In this document: one piece after another, positions 1 to 11,405 of the stretch
How the letters are laid out: each line of letters begins with the position of its first letter
Position numbering within the stretch: the stretch's first letter is position 1
From: Wuchereria bancrofti
Taxonomy: Eukaryota; Nematoda; Chromadorea; Rhabditida; Onchocercidae
Assembly: GCA_005281725.1 (NCBI GenBank)
Contig: SSBO01000009.1
Span: 5,216,363 to 5,280,362, forward strand
DNA length: 64,000 bases
Direction: 5' to 3'
Notes under the pieces: model-generated
What the model saw: only the letters and a program-made list of their open reading frames with translations
The model's database searches: none
What the model was told of the DNA's origin: nothing
Position numbers and translations under genes: made by a program

Positions 1-108
1 TATGCAGTAGTATAGCTTAAGTGGAAGAAGACTTTGTGACAAATAGAATTCTTCATAGTACCATGGCAAAATTTTTTTCGTCATGTAGAGAGGGATTTGT
101 TTTTAAAC

Positions 109-708
109 CTGGACACTGTTGTTGACATTCTTGTAAGGATTCGAAATTGTTTCGGTTTCCATCAATACCATGATAATCAAATTGCTCGCATACTCTGGTA
201 TATTTGTTGAAATAATATCGAGCTTGCAAGGTTTTTCCATGCCCTTGATCCAAATCCTGCTTGCACGGATCAACTGTAACTTAATAATGAACATGAAAGG
301 TTTCGTACCAATGTATGTGTTAGTAATGTTGTTTTTCTTCAAGCTAAAATTAAAGTATTCTATAAGTAAGCCTCAAAAAAAAAAAAACGCTGTAACGTGT
401 AACATTATATTTTGATAATAAAGTGAAGAAAGATTTGCTCTGTATCTGACATATTCGGCCAATTATGATACAGCCATTATAAGAGCGTTTTGAAGCGGAA
501 AAGTTATGGTAGCGAGTGAAAAGCTTTGGAAAACAGAAACCTTCACATAATCTTTTGCAGTTGTGAATTGATGGGAAATTATTTCCGTTAGCGCAACAAC
601 CGGACCAGTAAAACAACTCACATCGCATCCTAATTGAGTTATAGTACCATCGTGGTATACGATATGGACCATTGCCTATTTGCTGAGGTAGACTACATGC
701 TTTGGCAC
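109..708 (-). CDS. Kunitz/BPTI-domain protein, two exons, partial at left edge
   Basis: Two minus-strand exons, 541-708 and 109-273, each encode one Kunitz-like domain of about 55 residues. Both are flanked by phase-1 splice sites (AG|GT.. acceptor, G|GTTT donor), the usual arrangement of shuffled Kunitz exons. The first domain runs from KACSLPQQIGNGPYR to NCKRLCEG with the core WYYNS and GNNF. The second runs from VDPCKQD to QECQQQCPG with RYYFNKYTRVCEQFDYHG and GNRNNF. Known Kunitz proteins are usually secreted serine-protease inhibitors. Here the cysteine at the BPTI Cys14 position is missing from both domains and the Cys38 partner is missing from the second, so inhibition cannot be assumed. 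No signal-peptide exon was found upstream. The last exon could also read through to a stop near 53, but the phase-1 donor at 109 suggests more domains off the left edge. Confidence 0.78.
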
Positions 709-3700
709 CTAAAAAATCCGTTTTTGTATAAATATTTCTTAAGCAGCTCCTCAAATTTACATAAATTCGATAAGCACTATCAAATGGAGATTGTGAAGTG
801 AATAATCATCTAAAAATAGTGGGGAAATTAACCGCGGACTTGGCTTGATGGATCAAATGAAAACGAAAATTGTTGCGGCATTGCTACACTTCGCTGTTTT
901 ATCAACTTATGTCTAATGCCAATATTATCGTAAGTTTGAAAGTACTGATTTTGAACCTGAAAGGAAATACAAACTCATAATGCGCAAAAATTAATAGGGA
1001 AAATTTTTTTGTCTTTGAGTAAGGAATAGTAAGAAATAAACAATGATGATAAACAGCACTTATTACAAATCATGGGTTAATTTAATTGGTAGTAATTGAT
1101 ACTATTAAATTCAGTTAATGAATGAAGGATTTTCAGGCGAAAACGATCCATAACGTTTCGCGCAGTTCTATTTTTACCGTCAGAAAGATTATAAAGCTAA
1201 TTTCGTCGTACTTTTGGAAGGTATTCTGAATCCGTATTGTTGAAAGGTAATTTGCAGCATATAACTATCAATCGGAAGTAACCAATGATGATAGACAGTA
1301 GTAAATTTTGCGGTACAAACATTGTATTCAGCGCCTTCGTTTTATTGCAAAGCCATGTAAAATTAAAAAGGTGAAATTTCCATTTTCTGAAAATAATATG
1401 AAATTTAAACAAATATTTACTTAAGATTATCTGAAGATTTAAGACAAGAATAAACTGGAAAAAATAAGCAATATGATAAATTTTATGTTTTGATTAACAA
1501 ACCATTTTGTCGATCATTTTCTTCTGGAATAAAACAAACAAGCTTTAAATAGATTTTTTTTTGCATTTTGAAAGTGAGGTATGAGTAACAAAATATTAAC
1601 GAATATTAACAGAAAAAGACAAAAAAGCATTCTGCCAGCTATAAACTCAATGCGGCAAATTACCTTTTGTTTTCATGTTAATCAAATTTTCCTGAAGTTT
1701 TAGCTCAAAATAGGAACCAATATTAAAAAATTAATATAAAAAGTTGTGTTGCAATTTTTATGACAGTTTAACTTGCGGTATCCCATTCAGAATCTTCAAA
1801 GGAATGTGTTTATCAATTTATCCTTTAAAAGTCGTGATATGTCTACTATTTAGTTGCTCCTCTACAGCATGATCGAGCGAGTTTCATACTGATAAAAAAC
1901 AGTAGTGTCTGTAATCAAAGAAGATCTTCCGTTTTTTAATTGGAAATAGATAAAACATCACCATTTTCTCAACTGATAGCGTGTCAGTTTGCAACCAAAA
2001 TGATTTGCGAAATTGAAGCTTCTTAATCTCTCGACTACATGGTATGAAAAACACAATATTAACTTATTGGTATAGCCTCAAACTATCATTGAGTAAACTA
2101 ATTAATGATCACACTCTGTAAAAAGTAAAGCTCCGAAACAGAAATTCACGGCTTAACACCGTAAAGCAAATTATTTGAATGAACAAGCACCGAACTAATC
2201 AGAATGGAAGTAAAAATTGGCTAAAAAATGTTAGAAAGAAGCAAGAAGGAGTAGTAAAAAGTTAAAAAAAAAGACCGGATTTGGCACAAATTATCATACT
2301 CGTTTTGTTTAGCAGGGCTTCAAAATTTGTTGTCTCAATGAATTTCAATTGAGGATACTCATCTTACCCATTACTTCTCCTTCCCCTCTTCATCGAAATC
2401 CTCCTAAAACACACCTTCCCGCAAACATAAAATTCAATAGAAGCAAGAACTTGTTCTGTTATGTATGTGTGCCTCACTACTTGGCGGAAAAAACTTGACA
2501 TCTCTCGACTTTGCCATTTCTTACTAACGCAAATAAAAGTCTCAATAAGCATTGATCCATCATTCAGAAAATAAATATTGTACTTTAAAGTAATGTGAAG
2601 ATATTCTATTCATAGAGAGAATACTCCTATTAATGAAAAGAACTATATCCTATCATTCATCAAAGCTTTCTTCAAAATCTTGAGTAATTTCTTGAGAATT
2701 AGTCATCAGAAAATCACACTCTACTGAATCTCTCTTTATCTTTTTTTTTAGAACAACAAATATCAAAACTGCAATTTTCAAATTTGATTCAAAGAATAGA
2801 AAAAATTAAAATTTTTTGAAAATATGAAAGTCTGACGCATAATTTATGTTTTTTTCAGTTAAATTATACAAAAGAATTGATAGTTTTTTTACGTATTTCA
2901 GTTCATGAAAGTGATTAGTTACCTAACTTAGATGCGATGAGGACAAAGCAAGTAGAAATATCAGTTGAAAAAAAGCAGTAGCATGAAATGAATTTTATGC
3001 AGAAATTAAAAATAGATATAATATAACTTCCATTTTTGAATGAATTTAAAGTATGGCAAGAGCACTCCTCCTAAAACAATACAGAAGTGATTATTGGGGA
3101 ATTGATGAATATGAGGAACCTCGATCGCTGTGACACCCACGAAGTTCCCAGTCAAATCTTTCGTAATCAAAAATAATTCTGTGCATCTATGAAAGCAATA
3201 CAAACAGAACTCAAAGTACTCAAAGTAGCTTGCACTGACTCTTTGTAGTGGTTAAAGTTTGCTTCCTTTTACTAAATTAAAGATATATTTAATTCAGGCA
3301 ACGTAAAGACAGTCCCTGTACAAAACCATCCATTTAAATTCTTTTTTCCTTTTTTAATAATTTATACTTAATGAAATTACTATTTGTCATTTGTTAATTA
3401 AATTCAGTCACTACTTAAAATTTTGTTTTATTCCGTTAAAAACTGGAAATTTATTAGGAATTGAGAAATTAAGTTGTTGAGATTTAATTATTTTAGATAG
3501 GTATTGAAAACGTGCACGGTTTGCTCCTAACAACTTAAAGTGTATACTTCTGCATGTTTAAAATTGATGCTTAAAATGAAATTTTGGTAAAAGCATTAGA
3601 ATCATTTAGCAAAGATCTTGGCTCAGAAATACCAATTTTGCAACTTTAACTTACTTTCAGAAGACTTAACACAGGTAACTGAGTGAAACAAATTTGGTTA

Positions 3701-6324
3701 TGGCTACAAACTGCGGTGTGGAGGCCTTTTTTTAATAAACATGAACTATTAATAATGTAATTGAGCCAACAACTACTAACTTTTCAGTAATTACTTATTA
3801 ACTGGCAAGAAACCTACACATCTCGCTGCATTCTTCACCTTTCAAAGAAAGTCAAATTTGAGTATGTGATTCCTTGATTTCGTCGAGAGAAAAGTATTCT
3901 GACACTTTGTCTTTTTGTACTTTGCTGCCTGCACACTTTATTGATTGATCACAACAACTTCAATCAACTAAGTAACTGGTAAACATTTTCCTACTTCTTC
4001 CTTATATCTTTTCTTCATTCCTCTCATTTTCTTCTTTATCCATGATCTCTTCAAGAATTACATGTTTTTTTTTTTTAAAAGGATGTTTAGACCACAGCCA
4101 ACTGTATCGTATTAATCTGCTTGTTTTAAATCCATTACCGCTTTTTGCCGGAATAACTTAGGCAAAATGCCAAAGAGACTGGAATGACTGATTTAACGTA
4201 GTGAATATATGTTTGTCAATAGCCTTTGAATTTACAATTTATAAAATATAGGGAAAAAGTTTAGCTCCAGTCTTAATCTATGGGAAAATCGCTAAAGTTC
4301 AAAAATATATCAATTTATTTATCTGTTATCTAATTCCTCATTATTCACATTTTTAAGACACTTATCTTTAATAACAGAAATTTTAAAGGGTAAGAAGAAG
4401 TATTGTTCCATCATGAAAATCATCGTTAAGAGCTTCTTTTTTTCGTGGTTAAACCGGATCCTGTTTATCAATGAGACTAGTGCCATATCATATTATATCT
4501 TGAAATCTCAACTGACGAGCAGTCGTGCACCAAATATTAACAGAAGAACAAATCAATATTACGAAATCAATCAGTCAACATTTCGTTGTAATCATTGAGA
4601 TAACTGATCGTTCAACACTTTTTGTTAACAAAAACAAAAGAATTAAAAACATTTGCTGCATTGAGCTTAGAACTAGCTTCTCATCAATTTACCTGTTCTT
4701 TTATCACTTTACAAAAGGCAACTAACTAGTAAATCTTTTTGCGCTTCTTGGTATGTTGGAAGGAATATGAATATTAGCTAGAGTTTAATGGTCCTACAAA
4801 GTGATATTACTTGTGGCTGACTTTTATTTACGACAAAACGATTCAATGAGAGAATATCCTTTATATTTATACTAAATGCTTTTCTATACTGGCCTTATCT
4901 ATTGTGTAAAACTACACCATTTCCAATCTTTTTGATAAATTTTTGCTAAATCAGCTTAATTTGCTGATCAAGTATTTTGCAATATTTCTTGTCCTACCAG
5001 TGTTTTTGTGTTGTCAATTGTTGTTAATGATTCAACTGATCGGTTTGAAAATTCCAGTTATTTGTGCCATTATCTTTAAAATCTTTTAATGATTTCATTC
5101 CAATGATATCCATTACTACCTCAGGATGTAGCAGAATTCTGAGCCAAATGGGTCATATAATTTTTTCATGTTGTTAATTGTCTGTGAACAATTGGAATTA
5201 TAGTGATTGGAACCTTTCTTAGAGCAGAATTTCTGTTTTAGATTATTTTATAATAGTCATAAATAATGATTAACCCAATCAATATCATATTTCAACAATT
5301 TCCCAGAGTGCTGGCCCATAGAATGTAGCCTTCTTACTAAAATAATACTAAAAACTCTTACTTTCCAAAACTTCTAGGGATTATGAAAATAGCTTAGCGA
5401 GTTAAATGAATTATTTCACTACTTTGCATGCTTGACTCATTTTAAAATAGTTATCCGGAACACCTGACTCAAACATTTGAGTCCAAAATTTCACTTAAGT
5501 TTCCTGATCAAATTGCGAGTCTAGATTTGACATGATAATAATTTCCAAGAAGAAATGGTCAAATCACTTGTAAAAGATACATTGTCAAAAGTGTCTTAGC
5601 GCACTTTACTTAATTTAAAAAATGTGATGACTTCCGCTTTTATGCAATCAATAAGGATTTCAAAGTTCATAGTGTGTATCACAGCGATGTGATGAAGAGA
5701 AAGTGAAGCGAGTTGCGACGAGATATAGAACTAGCAGTAAGTGTAATAAGTAAGATCAAGATGAAATTTTGTTATGCAACGGCATTCACATATATACTTG
5801 AAAATCTAACAGCTTTTCTCTCTCATTAGTTCTTTCACTTCATTTTCTTCCTCTTAAATAAAAGAAATTACTAAATTTTGAATTTTACTTTCTTTTCAAA
5901 ATGGCTAATAGCTAGAATAGCTAATTAAAAATGTCATATAGTATAGTCTTAAATTAATGTTTAATTTAAGAGTTGTAATATACGATCGGTTGCACTTTAC
6001 GTTAAATCATCTGAAGCTTAGATGCCTTTTTAGAAAGTTATCATGGCATCATTGGTATGCCCACTATACTTTCAAATTGTTTACATGCCACATAGACTGT
6101 GCTTAATTCAATTAGCAATTTCAACTCATCGTTTTAAATAAATTAGTAATTTATAATTTGTGATATATGCAGTCGTAACCACGGTAAATGTGTCAGATAT
6201 CTTTGATATTTGTGACTATTGCTATATTTCAGGTAAATTAGCAACCTTGAAGCAACAGTGCTTGTTTGTGAAGAACTTTTACTCCTTAAAAAGTTCGAAT
6301 TCATCTTCTATTTAGTAGTAAAAT
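709..6324. other. Intergenic, no gene recognised
   Basis: This is AT-rich DNA with only short open frames of low-complexity composition, and no protein family was recognised on either strand. The only structured items are a 19-codon signal-peptide-like frame on the plus strand at 857-916, described under findings, and the probable outron of the acyl-CoA synthetase gene near the right end. Confidence 0.5.
6223..6232 (+). other. Possible trans-splice (or 5' UTR) acceptor of the acyl-CoA synthetase gene
   Basis: The TATATTTCAG motif ends at 6232, 92 nt before the ATG at 6325, and matches the nematode 3' splice-site consensus. No upstream exon was recognised, so a spliced leader could be added here. 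This is inference from the motif alone. Confidence 0.35.
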
Positions 6325-9300
6325 ATGCCGATAAAATCTGGACTTACAGATGTTGATGTTCCTTGTATACCTTTTCATGAAATGATTTTTTCCGAAATGC
6401 GACGATATGGCAATGAAATAGCATTGGTAAACCCAAAACTTTTCATAACCATAGTTTTTGAGATTATTTAGTCTAATATTTACATTTTATAGGTAAACAA
6501 TGATACCGATGAAACGTTTACATTTGAGGATATTCTGCTTAAAACAAAATACATAGCAAATTCATTACTTGCAATGGGGATAGAAAAAGGCGAGGTAAGA
6601 TACGATGAATTCTAGGAAATATAGGATTTTTTTGAATTCAAGAAAAAATGTTTAAAGATTACAGAGAAAAAAATCTGCTTTTAACTTCAGTTGTTGGAGT
6701 GATATCCCCGAGAAAAAATTATCTAATCAGTTTATTATTATTTTGTTTGCACCCTTTCTTGAGTTGAATAGCTTTTCGTGAAAAAATAAAACTAGATAAA
6801 AATATCTAAAAATAAAAATATAACTATAAATATCCAACATTCAACAAGTAGGTAAAATGTTTGTTCTCTTCTACACAGTTCAAGTGAATTTCCCAAAAAT
6901 TTATTTCCTTTTAATATTTTAGCCAATAATTCTATGCGTGCCAAATTGTCCAGAATTCGTGTGGCTCTTTCTGGGAATATCACTTGCTGGTGGAATTGTA
7001 TGTCCATTACACCCGAGTTTTTCAAAAGGTTCATTCGATAGTTTTCATCTTTTTTTCGAAAATTTACTTTATTTTCCTAAAAACAATCAAGCAATCGTTG
7101 ATGTATTATAAAGGATGGCGTATTCATCTGGCATTGCTATAAATTAATAAATAAACATCACTCTATTATATGTCATTTTATTGCTCATTGCTTCTTTTAT
7201 GATTTCTTATTATTCCTTGCTATGAATAGATAGATAACAGACTGACAACAAATTGTAAAAAGAATCAAAATGGCGAAAAATAAAGCAACGGCGAAAATTC
7301 ATGCAACGATAATGTATTCGGCCAAGGAGAAGAAAAAAGTCTTTGAAATGAGGGTTTGGCCATTGCAATGATCGTGTGATCAGAAGCTGACAACTGGAAG
7401 TAATGATCGAAATTGATTCTCTTATAAATGCACAAGAAGTTCTCGAATAACTCGACGTCATAGTATAGTCTTGGACACTTAAAGCAAATTGGAAAGATAA
7501 CAAAGCTTAACAGGTGACTTCCTCGAGAACGGAATCGTTGTTTTGGAGCGAATTTGATAGATTTTGCATCTTAGTTCTCTGAACATCTGCGAAGCCAAAT
7601 ATTTAGGAGGTATACTCGAGAAACCAGTAATACAAAGTGCAACTCTTGCAGCTTGTAGTAATAACAAAAAATTCCAACAGCAAATTAGAAAAACGGTGCT
7701 TCAAGAATCGGTCAAATCGAGGCATGAATTTTGCAGCAGCAGTGATATTCTACTTGATGTTTCTCCAGCTATCTCTTCGCTATAAATTTTTTCTGAAAGA
7801 GAATTTTGTAATCAAGAGAATCTAAAAAATTCTTTCAACGACTTCATTTAATACAGAAGCATAAATTTCTACACTACAGCAATAAAATAAATTTATTTCT
7901 TTTTTTGCGAAAGTATTTTATTTGTTCTTATTTTATTAGCAAAGATATTCTCAAATCTGTTACAATGATTAAAATTCACTAATTGAAGCCGCAGTTGTCT
8001 TAATTAATATTCTAACTTTTCAATTTACAGACGAAATGCGTTGGCAAATAATGGATTCAACATCGAGGTTCGCTTTCGTTGTACCGCATGCATTGAACAA
8101 TGTATCAACGGTATTTAGCGAGCTGAACATTGATCATAGGGTACATAAACAGTTTCAAAAAAATTTGTGATAATTTGGTAGAATTTTCATCGAATACTTT
8201 CACAAATTTTAGCATCATCTGAATGCAAAACGGCGATTTTGTACGACTTCAAATACGACTTCAGGTAATTTGCATTGGTAATCGCCAGGTATCAAAGGGA
8301 TTTCCAATCCTGAATGATTTAGCCTTGACAGCAGCTCGTTGTTCTTCAACATATCCAGAAATGATGCCTGAAGAGGACATTGTCTTCTTACCTTATTCAA
8401 CAGGAACAAGTGGACCACGAAAGGGAGTTGCCATAACGCATTCTGTCCTCAACGCTATGTTAAAAACGTTCAACAAGTGAGATATCTTTCATTGCAGGAA
8501 AAATTATTATTTATTCAAACATTCAAATATTTAGCAAATTGATATTTTTGTAGGCTAGAAATTAATAGCAGTATTTTAAAAAGCTAATAAAGCTTTGTTC
8601 ATTTTTTTAAAGAAAAACGAAACATAAATGATAAAAGCAATAGATGAGATTAATCAAAGACAGTTCTAGAAAGAGCTAGGATGGTTCCTGAATTATAATA
8701 TTACTCTAAGTTTATCATATAATACAAGTTTCTTTCTTTGTAACAGATTCAAGCACTTATCGAATTTAACTACCAGATTCTGTTGCTAATTCGTTAAAAC
8801 ATATTTGTCAGTATTATCACATATGTATTTACCATAACTATCATATTATTACGATAAGCCTTCATATCTTCCCAAGAAAATATCAAAAATCGCTGTATAA
8901 TCATTTACATATTTCTGATTACGCTGCATTTCAGTAGGGAGGCTTACGATTTACCAAGTCATGGTGAGTTTATTCTATCCAGTGCTTTATTTCATGATAC
9001 ATTCGGACGTGACGTGCTTTTTTCGTCATTATTAAATGGTGCAACGATGGTAACATTTACAGATGACGTGAAAACGTTAGCAAAGTGCATTCATGTATAT
9101 AAGGTTTGGTGTCAACCTATGTCTGCTTGCTTTATGGTTGACTGCTAAAACTTCTTAATTACTTAATTACTTCAGTAGCACTATCCCATGTTAACCTCTT
9201 TTATTCATAAAGAGCAAAGGTTACTGTTACATAGTTGTATATACTATAACCACCAGAAGTTACAACTTTACTCCCTAAATCCTATCGTCTACCTTCATTT

Positions 9301-11405
9301 CTTCATTTTATACTAAGCTCAGAATAGGTTCCTTGACTTAATAGGCTCCTTTGATTAGTGATATATACTGTTTTGCAGGTTAAGACACTATTTGTTAGTC
9401 CCACTACCCTAAGGCATCTTTGCGATACAGATATAATTGACCATTATCCATATTATCATTTGAAAAGTGTAGTAATCGGAACAGAAGCGATTGGTGAAGA
9501 TACTATAAAGCGTGCATATCGTTGCTTACCATCTGTTAAGCATTTCAGTGCAGGTAAGATAGTTTTTTCATGCTCTACAGGTAAATAGTTTTTTCATGTT
9601 CTGCAGGTATGAATCATAAAGAGAGATTACGTATGGGTAGCTCTGTTGGTTTAGTTTCTTGAACATGTGACATAAATAATATCCTCACAGCAATAATTAT
9701 CGATAGTTCACATACATATAATTCACTTCAATTTTCAACCATTTCAGTTTACGAAATGACTGAAGTAGGAATTATCTGCAGGACAACTAAATTTTCTCCT
9801 TTCATATCCCGCTCATGTGGGACACTATGTGCAGGCTTAAGCATGATGGTAATTTCTTCATTTGCTTAAAATTCGATTTTTTTAAACGTTTCATGTTTGA
9901 TATCGAATATTTTAATCTTTGAAAAGCAACTCTTCTAAAATAGCTTTAGTCTTTTAAAAGATAGAGAAGACAAAAAAAAAAAAAAAATATTGAAAGATTG
10001 GCGATTTTGTCAAATAATAGTAATAAGAAAACTTGTTAAGGTGATAGATATGGTAAGTGGGGCTGAAGTTGGCATGAATGAGCAAGGCCTCATTCTGCTT
10101 CGAGGGCAAACTGTGGTATCACCGTATTGGAAGAATGACAAAGCCACATTCGAGGATTTTGAGCGAAATGGTTGGAGAAATACTGGTTGGTACACGTGAC
10201 ATTTTTTAATTTTATAATTTTTTAAACACACAGTTAAACTTAATAGAAATTTTAAAAATATTATAAACAAAAGCAATGCATTCACAGAATGCTCGTTAAT
10301 TAGTGAATTCTAAAAGCAATGTTATTGCATCAGAAAATGTTCATAAATCTATAAATTTCTGCAAGAAATCGGGGAAATATTTGAAGATGAAGTCATCATA
10401 AAGAGAATTAAATATTAAATAATAGTTGTTGAATACGAATATAAGTATGGGAAATGATTTCATGAATTTTGTAGGTGATATTGGATTCTATGATAAGGAT
10501 GGCAATGTATTCCTCGTTGATCGAGAAAAACAGATGATTAAGGTTGATGGTTTTCAGGTAATTTCTTGAATTTTTGAAAAAAAAGCTTGAAAGGAATACT
10601 TTTAGATACGATTCTTCTGAATATTGCTTTAGGATTGCTTATCTTAACTAATATTTTCAAATAATAAATCAACAGTTGCACTTAAATAAAAAATGAAAAT
10701 AAGACAGTTAAACTGTCTGTTACTTTTACTTAGGAACTGATTTTTCTTATAAACTATGAAATTTGAAATTAACTTGAATAAAATACTAAGTCTACTCGTT
10801 TAGGTAACACCACAAGAACTGGAATCAATCCTATTAACTCATCCATCCATTGCTGAAGCGGCGATCGTACCAGCGACAAAAGTGAATCAGCAAGAAATAC
10901 CCGTAGCTTTCGTGGTGCTAAAACCACGTGTGCCCGCCACTGCTGAGCAGATTAAGGAATTTATTAATGGTATATTTTAACTTCTACCTGGAATGCATAC
11001 TGCACTTATTTCTCGATAGGAGTGATTTATGGAGTAAGAACTGATCTATTTTGGTAGAAATTTGATATGATGAGAGAAATTGATGATTCAACACTACTTG
11101 AATGATTCAGCATTATTGATGGTCAGTCAAGATCATAAGAATATGTTAACCTACAAATAAATTGCATTATTAATTCAATGAAGAGCGGCATGCATGTACG
11201 GAAAGAGCAAGTTCTATTACTTGACATATAACCATCCTTCGAAAATATCTTACAAAATATCCATTAATCATTACTTTCATTTTCAGAACGTGTGATGCGT
11301 CATAAACAGGTGGATGTTGTTGTGATAGCAATGACATTGCCTCGATCACCCGGTGGTAAAATACTTTGGCGATTATTGCGCGAGGCTGCTAATAGATACA
11401 CATAA
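6325..11405 (+). CDS. AMP-binding acyl-CoA synthetase / 4-coumarate-CoA-ligase-like enzyme
   Basis: Twelve exons: 6325-6426, 6493-6594, 6923-7028, 8031-8140, 8265-8476, 8935-9103, 9379-9553, 9748-9848, 10041-10185, 10475-10557, 10804-10969, 11287-11405. They give 529 aa, the usual size for the firefly-luciferase/4CL branch of the ANL superfamily. These enzymes adenylate a carboxylic acid with ATP and transfer it to CoA. Visible motifs are the A3 phosphate loop STGTSGPRKG (about residues 185-194), YEMTE (A5), the hinge segment TGDIGFYDKDGNVFLVDR (A7/A8) followed by QMIKVDGFQVTPQELE, and the C-terminal PRSPGGKILWRLL with the catalytic-type lysine (about K515). The C-terminus NRYT is not a peroxisomal SKL signal. 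The exon-5 acceptor was set at 8264 because it keeps the frame and aligns LNIDHR with VICIGN. An upstream AG at 8212 breaks the frame. The substrate cannot be predicted. Confidence 0.93.

Noticed and set aside
7210..7825. Several open frames on both strands inside intron 3 of the acyl-CoA synthetase gene
   Set aside because: They overlap each other in conflicting frames and none resembles a protein or transposase. At most an eroded insertion.
8213..8264. Extra 52 nt of acyl-CoA synthetase exon 5 using the ATTTTAG acceptor at 8212
   Set aside because: Although that acceptor is strong, inclusion shifts the frame and hits TAA. The acceptor ending at 8264 keeps the frame and the family alignment.
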